Source: Limnanthes douglasii subsp. nivea (taxonomy: Eukaryota > Streptophyta > Magnoliopsida > Brassicales > Limnanthaceae). From it: a stretch of 64,000 bases of DNA. Shown here in pieces: positions 1 through 11,816 of this stretch (its first letter is position 1; every line of letters starts with the position of its first letter). Location of the stretch: the NCBI GenBank assembly GCA_036936605.1, contig JAUPFV010000001.1, forward strand, positions 113,096,771 to 113,160,770. The letters run 5' to 3'. Made by a program: the position numbers and the translations under genes. The notes beneath the pieces were generated by a model that worked only from the letters and a program-made list of their open reading frames with translations, made no database searches and was not told where the DNA came from.

Positions 1-189
1 ATCGGAAATATTATCAACAAGAATTTTTTTTTGAAGTATACATTGATGATGTTGCTACGCTCTCTGGTGTTATTTCACAGATCTTTGACAAAGATTTGAT
101 GGGCCTACCTTTTGTGAAATGTATGCAAACTTCTGCTATCATCAGCTTAGTTTAGATTTCCACAGGCGTTGTAAAGGCCTTCCAATTTT

Positions 190-1222
190 AGTAGAATAAG
201 ACTTTTTGTAAACTAAAAGTTATGGAGTTTGAGTCCCTCTCCAACCTTTCTTGGTTTAGTCTATAAAAAATATATAGAAATGACAAATCATTTTACAGAA
301 CTAGACGGGCCAATTAATCTTGTGCTATGTAGGACATGGAGGGTAATTGCCAGAAGGCCCACTCCTAGAGTTAATTCCATATCACATAGTCATGGCCAGA
401 ATATTTGAGAAATGTTTTGGACCAAATTGGACCGCTTCTTAAAATCCTATATACTCTAAAATATATTTTTAACATAAGAAAGAAAAACGAAACAGAAACA
501 AATATTTATATAAAAATACATATAGGTTATGAATTTTAAAATAAATAAAATCCAAAAGAATTAAATATTATTTTACACAAACAATATTTTTTTAATACTA
601 GATATCATAAAAAAAAATTAATTTCATACTGTTATTGGTGATATTTATTGTGTTTGGTTGATTCAACTTAGGACTTTTGGCCTGAATGAGAAACGATGAT
701 CGGAGTTACGGGCAGAAAATAGTGTTGAAGTAGTAAACTCTTTGTGTATGAGTAGAGTGAGCGGTAAAAGTTGGTGAATCAATGAAAAACATGAATAAAA
801 GTGAGAACGTGGAACGTGGACAGGCGTTGAGCAAATGTACAGGAGATTTAGAAACGCAAAGCACCCCGGAACATAAGTACTTTTTGCAGAAAGTATCAGC
901 CTTCGCGACGGAAGCAATGTCTATATTTACAGTCTTAGAGCATCCCAACAGCTAGTCTATTATTTAGGTAAATATAGATTAAATTACCACATTTTTTAAT
1001 TTTAGACTATTAAATAATACAACAAACTAGTGATAATTAAGTTAGCCTTTTAGTTTTGTATCGATAAAGAAAATAAAGAAAAGTTATACAAATTGTATAA
1101 CCGCCTAAGTAAATATAAGTTATCAAAATAAAATCTATAATTTAGAGTACCTTTTAGATTTACCGTTGGAAAACATTTTTTATTTTAAATAATAGATATT
1201 TTTACTATACAATGTGAAATAA
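190..1222. other. AT-rich stretch without recognisable gene (copy 1)
   Basis: Mostly A/T-rich sequence with many stops. Two overlapping minus-strand ORFs of 84 and 80 codons (663-917 and 706-948) show no domain I recognise and recur unchanged in copy 2 (11115-11369, 11158-11400). Their preservation follows from the recent duplication and is not evidence of coding. Copy 2 equivalent: about 10641-11674. Confidence 0.5.
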
Positions 1223-1327
1223 CGTATTGGTTGGGAATATTCTTACATTGCGACTCTAGCAACTGAATATCACCAATACGCAATGTACATTACATTGCGT
1301 ATTGGTTGGGAATATTCTTACATTGCG
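1223..1327. repeat. 35-nt palindrome inside a 30-nt direct repeat (copy 1)
   Basis: The arms accaatacgcaatgta (1272-1287) and its exact reverse complement (1291-1306) are separated by 3 nt. The right arm also starts a 30-nt direct repeat: 1223-1252 equals 1298-1327. The structure sits exactly where the decayed gypsy gag begins, so it probably marks an old rearrangement or insertion boundary. Confidence 0.85.
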
Positions 1328-1364
1328 TATAAGTTATCCAATGTTTATTTGGCATATCAATTAG

Positions 1365-4300
1365 TATATCGCTACATAGGTGGGATGAGACAACACTTTC
1401 AGGACCAACTGAATATGTTTGACCCTGTGAATGTGTCTGAAGCACATCTACGCGCACTGTATCTAGAGAAATCCCTTTCGCAAAGGCCTTATGGAAAGAA
1501 TACTGCCATGACAACATCAATGGTATTTCCAAAAATAACGGTTCCAGTTCCTAGCCCAACAGTACCAACTGCCACCCCTATTCGTACAGGTGCTAACTCA
1601 CAAGTCCTTAGTCGTGCAGGTACTTCCTTGTAAGTAAGGTGCTACAATTGTCATGAACTATGGTGCGTTGCTTTCCATTGTCCAAAATTACGACAACAAC
1701 CATAAAAATTAAGAGGTTTGTTCACCAGAGCTCCTGATTTCGATCTGGAAGGTGAACCACAGTTTGATGAGGAACAGGAGGATATTGTTGATGAGGTTCA
1801 GTCGGACCATGTTACAGGAGGAGATGTTGGACAAACATTGGTTTAAAGCATGTCCAATTTACACCGAAGGAAAAATGTGAAGGGGACGATTGGTTGCAAA
1901 ACAAAAAATTTCAATCGACTTGTACTATTAGGGGAAAGGTATAGAAATTCGTAATTGATTCAGGGAGTTGCAAAAACGTGATTTTTGAAGAGGTTACGCC
2001 AAAGCTGGACTTGAAGATAGAAGACCACCCCAACCCCTACAAACTCGACTGGTTAGAGAAAGGTAGTGAGGTAAAAATCTCTAAAAGATGTCTAGTGTCT
2101 TTTTCTGTCGGTGACTATAAGGATAAAGCATGATGTGATGTTATTGCTATGAATGCTTGTCACTTATTGATAGGTCGACGATGACATTATGATAGTGGGA
2201 AAAGCCAATTTAGTTTCATATAGAATAACATTAGATTCATATTAACACCATCTAAAGAGGTAGCTCTAAAACCTGCACTTGTTGTATCACAAGAGTCAAT
2301 AACTTTTTGGCTCGTAAAGCATTTATAGAGCATGTTAGTGATACATGAATTTTTAATCTATCGGTGGTTAAATAATGTAATGATGATCCTTTTGCTAGGA
2401 TTCCTGAGCGCGTTCACCCGTTATTAATAAAAGTTTATGTTGCGTTTCCTGATAATCTGCCTACAGGTCTTCCTCCATTAAGAGACATTCAACACCAAAT
2501 TAACCTAGTACCATGTGCTAATCTGCCAAACCGACCACATTACTGGATGGGTCCGAATGAGCAAGAGGAGTTCCTTAGATAGGCGGGAGAACTATAGACT
2601 GAAGGTTACATCCGTGAACACCTCTGTTCTTGTGCAGTTCCATACTACTAACACAAAAGAAAGACGACTCCATGAGGATGTGTGTTCATAGTGGGGCTAT
2701 CAACAAAATCACAGTCAAGTATCGGTTTCCTATTCCTCGGTTTGATGACTTATTTAATCAGTTGAGTGCTGTTACGACTTTTAGAAAATCGGATTTGAAG
2801 AGCGAGTATCACTAGATTCGGATTCCCATGAGAGATTAGTGAAATACAGATTTTAAGACTCGTGAAGGTTTGTTTGATTGGATGGTCATGACATTAGGAA
2901 TTTCCAATTCTCGTAGCACGTTTATGAGGGTGATGCACCCAGATTGAGCATTGGAGTTGTACTCAGTCAACGAGGCTGACTTGAAGCCTACTTCAGTGAG
3001 AAGTTAAGTTGAGCGAAACTCAATTACAACACCTATGACAATGAGTTCTATGTATTGATGAAGACTTTGAAGCATTGAAGTTACTAATTAGCCTATTACG
3101 AATTTTTATTGTACACCGACCATGATGCCTTGAAACATCTGCAAAATCATGAAAAGCTATTTTCATGCTAGGTGCGTTGGGCAACGTTTACCCAATAATT
3201 TACCATTTTTATCAAGAATAGTTCGGGCTAGTTAACTGCATAGCTGATGCACTTAGTTAACACGGTATGATGATTTGTATGGAAGGCAAGGTGGTGGGAT
3301 TCGAGATGCTGATGGATCTACTGGCTACCGATTCATATTTTGGTCATAATTTGGAGACGTCAAAGCCGGGTTTAGAAAATATTTTGCAATGACCAAAGTC
3401 TACCTCTTCAAAGGTAACTTAATCTGTATTCCTGCGGGAATTTTAAATTTACCGATTGTATAGAAAAAGAACAACGAGGGGCATAATGGTAGAAATCAAA
3501 CCCTCCACTATATATATCCAACCATTTTTTTTAGCCGTATTTGAGGAAAGATGTTATCTGTTTTTTAGATGGTTGTTGGGTTTGCCAGATTGCCAAAGGT
3601 ACATCCTCCAATGCGGGTCTATACTTACCATTCCGAATATTGGAGAGACTGTAGCGAAGTGTTATCATGAATTTCGTCTCTGGATTGGCGCGAATGCGGA
3701 GAGGTAACAATTCTGTTTTTGTCATGGTGGATACGTTCTCTAAAATAACCCGCTTTATTGCCTGCAAGAAAACCACATATGTTGTGAATGTTGCTAATTT
3801 ATAATTTCGAGAGGTCTACCGCTTACATGGTCTACTCCTGAATATCATTACTGATTGCGATATGCGGTTTTTCGGGAACTTTTGGAAGAGTTTGTAGCGC
3901 CTTAAAAACATAAAGTGGAGTTTTAGAAGCGTGTATCACCCACAGACAGACGACTAAACCGAGGTAACTAATCAAACGTTCGGAAACATGTTGCATATAG
4001 AGGTATCCATGAACTTAAAATCATGAGATTCTTGCTTTTATCACGTTGAGTTTGCCTACAACAGGCACCACAAACGAAGTACATGGTATAGTCCATTCAT
4101 GGTAGTATATGGTTATCACCCACATGGTCTTATAGATTTGGCTTTCCCAACTCTTGATAAGGTTTCAGCTAGGATGGAAACCACCATCAATGATCAATGA
4201 GAGATCCATGAGAACATGAGAAAACATCTTGATGATACAACTCCGAAGTACAGGGTTGCCGCAGATTTAGAAGCGTCGACTGTTAGAGTTTATAGTAGGG

Positions 4301-4526
4301 GATTTTGTATGAGAAATTTTGACCAAAGATCGTTATCTTGCATTTGAATACAACAAACTAACTGCAAGGAAGGTCGGTCTATTTGAAATCATTGATAAGA
4401 TTAACCCCAATGCATATAGGTTAAATCTACCCAGCTACATGAAAATCAACGTGAAGACCCTAGTGGCGTTTACCAATGCCATTGATGATGATGAGCCTGA
4501 ACATTTATGGGCGAATTCTTCTTAAA
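1365..4526 (+). pseudogene. Degenerate Ty3/gypsy gag-pol (copy 1)
   Basis: Translation with frameshifts and stops gives, in order: the end of gag (YIGGMRQHFQDQLNMFDPV, 1365-1633); a damaged CCHC knuckle (RCYNCHELWCVAFHC, about 1642-1686); a retropepsin (VIDSGSCKNVIF, about 1950-2200); RT starting near 2430 with the conserved blocks EGYIREHL and AINKITVKYRFPIPRFDDL; RNase H (KLNYNTYDNEFYVL, YTDHDALKHLQNHEKL, about 2990-3200); and integrase (FVMVDTFSKITRF near 3718, HPQTD near 3943) with a C-terminal tail at 4319-4525. RT is deleted between about 2936 and 2945, removing the YxDD box and thumb. The 5' half of gag is missing. It cannot encode active products. A plant chromovirus-like or related gypsy lineage is likely but not resolved. 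Confidence 0.9.
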
Positions 4527-4692
4527 AAAGAGAGGATAATGTAGTAGCACATGCCCATGGCTATATGGCCTTTTTGGACAAAGGGAAATGGACCTTATAT
4601 GGGACTCCGGTATCAGAATTAGGCCCCGCGACTACACAAATCGAACGTGTCGAGAAGCCTGACGAAATTCGGAAGCATCACAGGACATAACC

Positions 4693-5065
4693 CAATGATG
4701 AAGTTCGAGTCCAAAATTCTAGCTTTTAGGGCCTCATTTATATGTTTTCGTGATTTTTTCAATTTTGTAATTTATATTTATTTATTTAAAATACTTAGAC
4801 AACTTTAATCAATTTGAAATTAGGCTGGGCTATTTTCATATGAACGATTTTTAATTTTTGTGTAAGGTTCCGAGCACTTCTATAAAAGGCTCTAAAACTT
4901 TATTTTTGCCGTCAGAATTTTTGAATCAAATTAGAGACTGTTTTTCTCTAAGTATTTTTATCTCTAACCTAGAGTTAGGGTTTATATCCACTGTTTCATT
5001 TTATTCTCTTGATTGCAGACGTCGACTCTGTTTTTTACATTCATTCGCCATCATTTAGGAATAGG
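4693..5065 (+). mobile_element. Putative 3' LTR of the gypsy remnant (copy 1)
   Basis: It directly follows the integrase tail. It has a promoter-like TATA stretch (ctataaaaggctct near 4879) followed by sequence resembling plant gypsy LTR R/U5. A TG start near 4693 is plausible, but no partner 5' LTR survives, so both boundaries are guesses. Confidence 0.35.
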
Positions 5066-6189
5066 GTTGGCACATGACGGAGAAGTAAAGCATCGATTGA
5101 TACATGTGCTTGCATATGTAGGGTTATTTCTATGAAAATGCAACTCTATATGTATATCCCCACCTACTGGATTTTATTTAGTTACATGATGATGTTTTCT
5201 AGTTATTCGATATTGAATGGGCGAAGACTAATAATCCTATGGATAGTAGTTTATGGGATTGCACGTGAAGAATTAAGAATGAAAGAGTTCCTTGAAATGA
5301 TCAACATCACTGCGACTAGTAAAATTACCTACTATTACTTGAAGATGTTGAACCATCCTAGTGTTAATGTCGATCTCTTGGATTTAAAGAAAACATGAAA
5401 GGAGACGTTGGTCTTCCTCAGTGGGAATTATGAAAATTCGCTAAGTTATTGTCGAGCCAGTAGTGTCTCGGTATTGGTCGTACCATAATAACTTTTCTTG
5501 ATTATACTTCTATATTTCAGGGATATATATTATTAAAGATGTTGGAGCATATATTGACTTGGATCTTTGTTTGTACGCATGGTTACATTTTGCAAAGTTC
5601 TTATAACAGGTTACTAAGTATCTAGACATGTAGAAGGATAATTACAAAACTCTTAGAGACTTCTCCACTAAACTTAATGCAGTAAAAAACTAGCTTTTAT
5701 CCATGGTCGGTCTATACTACTGTGATTGAAGAGTTCTTAACAAAATTTGAACCAGTATGCGAGGCGCATAAGACTTCAACTATAGCACTCATAGCTAGTA
5801 CTGGAGGTGCTGGTCTGGTACAACCTATTACTTCACTAGTACCCCATAAATAAGTTATGATCGAAGAATACATAAGGTAGTTCTCCAAAAAAGGAAAGAG
5901 AATATGGAAGATGGTTTGGCTACCCAAAAAATCCTCAAGGATAAGGTGGCTCGGAAGGCTTCTTACGTCACTCAAGTGACTCAAAGCATGAAAGATAAAG
6001 ATTCTTTAAAAATGAATGATGAAGACATCTAAATATATTCGATTGAATACCAACATAAAATATACATTAAAACCTCTTGCTCGTTCACCAAGATATGTAA
6101 CGATGTTAAATAATCCTAAAATTCTTACAATATTACATTACATTATAGTCTTTATTCAAATTCCTCACCATCAACAACATCTTAAAAAT
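5066..6189. other. Unassigned stretch (copy 1)
   Basis: Contains an 88-codon plus ORF (5132-5398) and a 90-codon minus ORF (5712-5984). Neither matches a family I know, and both are kept in copy 2 (15585-15851, 16165-16437). Probably retroelement debris. Copy 2 equivalent: 15519-16642. Confidence 0.4.
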
Positions 6190-7052
6190 AGTAAGCATAT
6201 GTCGCCCGTTTTTAAGATAAAGTGATTCAGAGAAGCAACTTTTTTATTCATCCTTTGTATCACCTTCGTGGTTTTAAGTGGACTCATCTCTTTTATTGTT
6301 GTAATTTGATTTGGGTCAGCATCGATTACACCTTTTTAACAATGAAACCAATACATTTCCCTCAAGTAAGAAAAAAAATTACTAAATCTAGTTGAGCTTC
6401 ATATTGTGCTTTTGTAGTGTAGCCAAAATTCCGTTCAAGTCAGGTCAACTAAGTGGTACTATATTTTACGTTTTTTACAAACATGCTGACAATGTATACC
6501 TCCATATTTTTCCTGAGCTGAGCTTTGAACATCTTGTTCACTTTCGTCGATATGTGGCTATACTCATTAAGTAGTAGTAGTAGTAGTGGAACTTCGTCGT
6601 TGGTAGTCAATGTTATTTTATCTTGATCGTTCAAGTTCATCCTTATTTGATTATACTTTGCCTATGCATCCATAAAATATAATAGTTTGTGACACGTGCA
6701 AAGGTCAACCAATTTGTCTTTTCAAGGGAAAGGTAACGAATCTTTAGGCCATGTTCAGTTAAGCCCCATCAAATCGATGCATACCCTCTATTTTTCATTC
6801 TTCTTTTCAATCAGGACGGGTTCCTTCCCCCACCCAAATTCCATATAACTCACCGCCCTTATGTATCCCATCTCTAACAGCTTTTTGACCTTTTCTTGCA
6901 TGATTTTGGATTGATCTAACATTAAATACATGCGGGTCAATCATAAGACTATGAGTAGCAAACAATTTGAGTCTACTTGTCACTAATGTATTATCGCAAT
7001 GAAAGATTTCTTTGTGTTTGTTATTTTGACATAATAGTCTAGCCTTATTCAA
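6190..7052 (-). pseudogene. Minus-strand Tat-type gypsy RT fragment (copy 1)
   Basis: Read on the minus strand, 7052-6807 begins with a block resembling the sequence upstream of plant Tat-lineage RT (HSLMIDPHVFNV, compare the MPGIDP-type motif). At about 6570-6440 is VNKMFKAQLRKNMEVYIVSMFVKN, where the family has an intact YxDD box; here it reads YIVS, so the catalytic aspartates are lost. Further on (about 6360-6230) is a decayed segment resembling the FLG(F/Y)xVxxRGIEAxPxKI and EVQ..GRIAALNRF region. Stops interrupt every part and the RT middle is missing. The orientation is opposite to the neighbouring gypsy pol, so it is a separate element. Confidence 0.7.
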
Positions 7053-7066
7053 TATTCATGTTATTG

Positions 7067-7458
7067 GATAGAAGAGATACTAGATGAAAAGACAGTGAAG
7101 ATGAAGCAAGTGTTAAACACATTAAAGAGAGTTGGAGTGAATAGAAAAGACATTGTAATTTAGTGGGTCATAAATTACACATTAAGGACTCTAAATGTTT
7201 TTTCCTTTTTAAGTGTTACAGTCTTTATAAAACCAATAGCTAGGGATTTTTTGTGTATGCATCGAAACTGGCAGATTCACTGTGTCTTTCTAATAAAATT
7301 GATATTTAGGAGGCCGGGAGACGTAGGCATAATTTGCTGAACTCCGTTAACAATTGTGTGTTTTATTTCACTTTTGTTTTTTTCTTTTCTTTTGATCTGA
7401 TTGCAGGAAAATTGTGTATTTTCCCAAAAACCTTTTTTACCTTAAGCCAATTTAGAAG
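7067..7458 (+). mobile_element. Truncated Tnt1-like copia LTR (copy 1)
   Basis: Identical in plan to the 5' LTR of copy 2. Includes a cggGAGACGTAGGCA-type block near 7315, typical of Tnt1-like R/U5, and a pyrimidine-rich run. It breaks off at 7458 within ttagaag, about 34 bp before the LTR would end, and is fused to a copia RNase H. The left boundary is approximate. Confidence 0.65.
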
Positions 7459-7957
7459 GTTGGATAAACTGGAGATCATTGGGTATTCCGACTCGGTTTT
7501 TGGTGGATGCGCAGACACATTAAAAAGCACGTCAGGCAACATATTCTTATTGGCTGGAGGTGCAATATCCTGGAAAAGTGTAAAGCAAACACTTATTGCA
7601 TCGTCCACCATGGCAGGAGAATTTGTTACATGCTTTGAGGCATCAAACCAGGCATTGTGGTTGCGGAATTTTGTTACTGGATTACGCATTGTACAAGGAA
7701 TAAAAGGCCCTCTGAGGTTATATTACGATAACAATTCCGCAGTGCAATACTCTAACAGCAACAGGAGCGCGTCTAAATCCAAGCACATAGACATAAAGTT
7801 TCTATCTGTTAAAGAAAGAGTACAGATGGGTCAGATAAGTATAGAGCACATCGGAATAAACTTCATGATAGCAGATCCCCTAACAAAGGCAGTTTTGCCT
7901 AAGATTTTCCAGGGACACACCATCAGTATGGGTGTAGTTGATTTAGAGGATTGTTAG
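7459..7957 (+). pseudogene. Ty1/copia RNase H (3' end of pol)
   Basis: The open frame 7334-7957 is a chimera: its first ~40 codons are LTR sequence. From about 7459 it is the copia RNase H domain: RRLDKLEIIGYSDSVFGGC, then KSTSGNIFLLAGGAISWKS, SSTMAGEFVTCFEA, LYYDNNSAVQYS, SKHIDIKFLSVKERV and ADPLTKAVLPKIF. This order matches the C-terminus of plant copia pol. The usual second acidic residue in SDxD is Val here, so activity is doubtful. Gag, integrase and RT are absent, so it cannot act alone. It is followed by a 3' UTR (7958-8343), a PPT and an LTR. Confidence 0.9.
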
Positions 7958-8343
7958 TTTCAGTGGGAGAGTTTGTAATAGGATCTGATATTATATTTTG
8001 CAGTATTGTGCACATTAAAGTTTATTGCAATATATATATGCTTGGAAATATTTATTAATATCTGTACAGTATTGGATCTCCAAAAGTATAAACCATTTAA
8101 GAGTAGATATGTACGATTACAAGCTATATTACTCTTAGGTCACGCTCCAGAATTGGCCCAAGTAATTGATTGATAATGGTAATGTGATTACTGTTGCATC
8201 TTATTGTTCACATTACAAGAAAGAGGTCTTTAGTCCTTTATTGTTATCAGTCATGTACGGGGTTGTACCGTTAGCCCATTGATAATGAATATAGGGATCC
8301 CATTAAAGTTGAATATGTATTCTTGAGTAGCATATGATGGTCC

Positions 8344-8354
8344 AAGTGAGAGAT
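8344..8354 (+). other. Polypurine tract of the copia 3' end
   Basis: aagtgagagat immediately precedes an LTR beginning TGTTGGAATATA. This is the usual plant copia arrangement (agtgggagattgttgg). Confidence 0.75.
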
Positions 8355-9034
8355 TGTTGGAATATATTTATTTAATATATTTATAGACTAACAATAATTT
8401 GGACCGACATGCTTATTAAACATATTTGATTATTGTCTTAAGGAAGTCCAAATTAAAAGTAGTCGAGTTAATTATTTAATTAACTAAATTGGATCTATGG
8501 GTAAAAAGGCGTTATGGGCTCAAGTGTGGTAACGAGGTTGAATTTGGGCACTGTGATGAAGAGGGCCCAAATCTCAACACTTAAGCCTGAATTAATAAAT
8601 CAGGGATATAAATTGAATTATCAATTTATTGGGTTTTGGTCCGAGACACAAAGAAGTAATAAAGGATGAGTTTTACAATGTTGGACTTCACATTGTAAAT
8701 TCTATAAATAAGGGGCTAGGTTTAGGTATTTCATCACTCTAAACTCTAATCAGAAATACGACCGCTTCCTTCAGTGTCTGAAAACTTTTTCCAACTTTTT
8801 CCTTTTTCTCTAATTTGATTCTGCAGGTTTCTCAATTTCATAAACGGGATCTCTGGGGAATGTGAAATCGCTGAAGATTACAAAAGAACAAAAGAGAATA
8901 CTAAATGGAGAGCAGCAAGCAAACCCGTACGTGTTATTGGTTTTCGATTTATTCATTAAGTGAATCTACAAAGGTAATTATTTTTCCGCGATTTGTCATA
9001 TATTATTTGATTCGATATTGAGTAATATATAACA
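8355..9034 (+). mobile_element. Copia 3' LTR
   Basis: Starts TGTTGGAATATATTTA after the PPT and ends near taaca at 9034, about 680 bp. Contains a TATA-like box (tctataaataagg near 8699) and a U5-like tail with tttttccgcgattt near 8988. The sequence after 9034 matches a nearby host-like segment (9645 onward), which places the right boundary. It is not the same LTR family as the Tnt1-like LTR at 7067 or 17520. Confidence 0.75.
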
Positions 9035-9157
9035 TTACTAACATGGATACCAGTCCTGAACCAGCTGCTTATAGGATACATCCATCCTAAGCAGGATCCC
9101 GCTCCTGATACAAAGAACCGCAGTGTAGGAGAGAATTTGAATTCTAATGGAAAGATT
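9035..9157. repeat. Local duplicate of 9645-9765
   Basis: Both segments contain attacta-catgga-accagt and end with the shared block gtaggagagaatttgaattc. They lie about 610 bp apart in direct orientation inside the host-like pseudogene. The left copy begins exactly at the copia LTR end. Confidence 0.85.
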
Positions 9158-10640
9158 TCCGCTAATTGATCGCCAAGGTGATTCTGACTAGCAGCTATGG
9201 TGAGCTCATTGTCAAGTGGATTCAAGGTTGTGGGTTCGGTGGAAAATTACAGGTGATACATACTATTACAGTCAAATGCTTAAGAGCTGTAGAAGACGAA
9301 TTTATATTTTCTCGATTTGACAAAAATGTATGGACAGTTCAACTGCAGGATGATGAATTTGGCGATGCAGAAAACTTGTTCGATAAAATGTCTGATAGAG
9401 AACAATAAGCTGTTCCAGTAGAGCTGAGCCAGTGTGTAGGACTGGTGGAATTTTCATCAGAACACAAGCTTATTTTTGCTGAACCTGGTCCTACGGACAA
9501 CGAAACTGCAATTTGGAGAGAAAAGTTGGATCATGCTTCCACATCCTTTCCTGCAACTTTCGTTCCGAGTCGCCTAATCCCGATCTTAATTTGGATGCTG
9601 TAATTCATCAAGATAACAACAGTGATGTAATTTATGGCATTACTAGCATGGAGACCAGTGCTGAACAAGCTGCTTATGGGAAACATTCTAAGCAGGATCC
9701 CGCTTCTGATACAAAGAAACGCAGTGTAGGAGAGAATTTGAATTCTAATGGACTTGTTGCCGAGTGTACCCTACCTGAGGGGGACGAAGTAAGTTTGGGA
9801 AATTGAGTCTTAAACAAGCATCAAAGTCCAACAGCAGTGACTGCTAATGCTGTGATAGCTGAACCCGGTGATAGCTCCCGCTCTGGTAATTTTTGAGGTT
9901 CATCTTCCACCTTCATTCAAGCTTGATAGAGTTCACTCCCAACACTTTTTTGGGACAGGTATCATCATACCTCATTTCTAAGCATGGGATTGGCTTTAGT
10001 CGACAAGAGTATTGTTGATGGAAGCCGCTGTTTTTCTAATCAAAATTCCAGGGGAGGTGGTTTTCCTCCATCCAGTTCATACCTATGCTATTGTTCCTCG
10101 AAGAGTGGATTCGTATTCAGAGTTAACTAGCCGAGCAGAAATCATTGCTTTAGTTGTCGGACTCTAAATCAAAGAATTTGCCATCCCATGGTAGTGCTGA
10201 AAATGTTCCCACTCCTATGCCTCCTCTTCCTTCAAGTCCTTGTATATCTCGAAAAGCATCTGGTTTTAAAAGTCTATCAAAATCTTCTGAGACTTCTTCA
10301 TACACAAATCATGATGCTGAGTAGTCCATTGGTATTCCAGAAACAAGTAAAGTTGATAGACAGTCCTCACTCGATCATGCACAGAAGGTTGACATTACAG
10401 TGATTCCTGAACCCCATGTTGTGTTTAAACCCCAACACATCTGGTAACACCATCGGAAATATTATCAACAAGAATTTTTTTTTGAAGTATACATTGATGA
10501 TGTTGCTACGCTCTCTGGTGTTATTTCACAGATCTTTGACAAAGATTTGATGGGCCTACCTTTTGTGAAATGTTTGCAAACTTCTGCTATCATCAGCTTA
10601 GTTTAGATTTCCACAGGCGTTGTAAAGGCCTTCCAATTTT
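9035..10640 (+). pseudogene. Unrecognised host-gene-like pseudogene
   Basis: Several open stretches with coding-like composition in shifting frames: 9166-9408 (80 codons, acidic end FGDAENLFDKMSDREQ), 9513-9806 (97 codons) and about 10170-10620. The last reads a serine-rich segment (PTPMPPLPSSPCISRKASGF), then IPEPHVVFKPQHIW, one stop, and EVYIDDVATLSGVISQIFDK past the duplication junction at 10452. Bases 9035-9157 repeat 9645-9765. It looks like decayed exons of a plant protein, but I do not recognise the family. A retroelement ORF is an alternative. The final part equals 1-189. Confidence 0.5.
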
Positions 10641-11674
10641 AGTAGAATAAGACTTTTTGTAAACTAAAAGTTATGGAGTTTGAGTCCCTCTCCAACCTTT
10701 CTTGGTTTAGTCTATAAAAAATATATAGAAATGACAAATCATTTTACAGAACTAGACGGGCCAATTAATCTTGTGCTATGTAGGACATGGAGGGTAATTG
10801 CCAGAAGGCCCACTCCTAGAGTTAATTCCATATCACATAGTCATGGCCAGAATATTTGAGAAATGTTTTGGACCAAATTGGACCGCTTCTTAAAATCCTA
10901 TATACTCTAAAATTATATTTTTAACATAAGAAAGAAAAACGAAACAGAAACAAATATTTATATAAAAATACATATAGGTTATGAATTTTAAAATAAATAA
11001 AATCCAAAAGAATTAAATATTATTTTACACAAACAATATTTTTTTAATACTAGATATCATAAAAAAAAATTAATTTCATACTGTTATTGGTGATATTTAT
11101 TGTGTTTGGTTGATTCAACTTAGGACTTTTGGCCTGAATGAGAAACGATGATCGGAGTTACGGGCAGAAAATAGTGTTGAAGTAGTAAACTCTTTGTGTA
11201 TGAGTAGAGTGAGCGGTAAAAGTTGGTGAATCAATGAAAAACATGAATAAAAGTGAGAACGTGGAACGTGGACAGGCGTTGAGCAAATGTACAGGAGATT
11301 TAGAAACGCAAAGCACCCCGGAACATAAGTACTTTTTGCAGAAAGTATCAGCCTTCGCGACGGAAGCAATGTCTATATTTACAGTCTTAGAGCATCCCAA
11401 CAGCTAGTCTATTATTTAGGTAAATATAGATTAAATTACCACATTTTTTAATTTTAGACTATTAAATAATACAACAAACTAGTGATAATTAAGTTAGCCT
11501 TTTAGTTTTGTATCGATAAAGAAAATAAAGAAAAGTTATACAAATTGTATAACCGCCTAAGTAAATATAAGTTATCAAAATAAAATCTATAATTTAGAGT
11601 ACCTTTTAGATTTACCGTTGGAAAACATTTTTTATTTTAAATAATAGATATTTTTACTATACAATGTGAAATAA

Positions 11675-11779
11675 CGTATTGGTTGGGAATATTCTTACAT
11701 TGCGACTCTAGCAACTGAATATCACCAATACGCAATGTACATTACATTGCGTATTGGTTGGGAATATTCTTACATTGCG
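11675..11779. repeat. 35-nt palindrome inside a 30-nt direct repeat (copy 2)
   Basis: Second copy of the structure at 1223-1327. Arms lie at 11724-11739 and 11743-11758, direct repeats at 11675-11704 and 11750-11779. No change between copies was noticed. Confidence 0.85.
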
Positions 11780-11816
11780 TATAAGTTATCCAATGTTTAT
11801 TTGGCATATCAATTAG

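Larger units (their letters stand above)
1..10451. repeat. Unit 1 of a ~10.45-kb direct duplication
   Basis: Bases 1-7458 recur almost base for base at 10452-17911. The offset is 10451 at the start, 10452 after a 1-bp indel near 471 and 10453 after another near 1850. Otherwise I saw only scattered substitutions (for example near 133, 1452, 5057 and 5325). Bases 7459-10451 are seen once. Base 1 matches 10452 exactly and the reading frame flowing into 10452 looks continuous, so the repeat probably extends left of the window. The near identity implies a young duplication or homogenisation of sequences that were already dead. Confidence 0.95.

Noticed and set aside
663..948. Conserved small minus-strand ORFs duplicated in both units
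   Set aside because: Conservation is explained by the recent duplication; no domain or start context.
7334..7957. 207-codon ORF as a complete gene
   Set aside because: The first ~40 codons are LTR sequence; the rest is only the last domain of copia pol.
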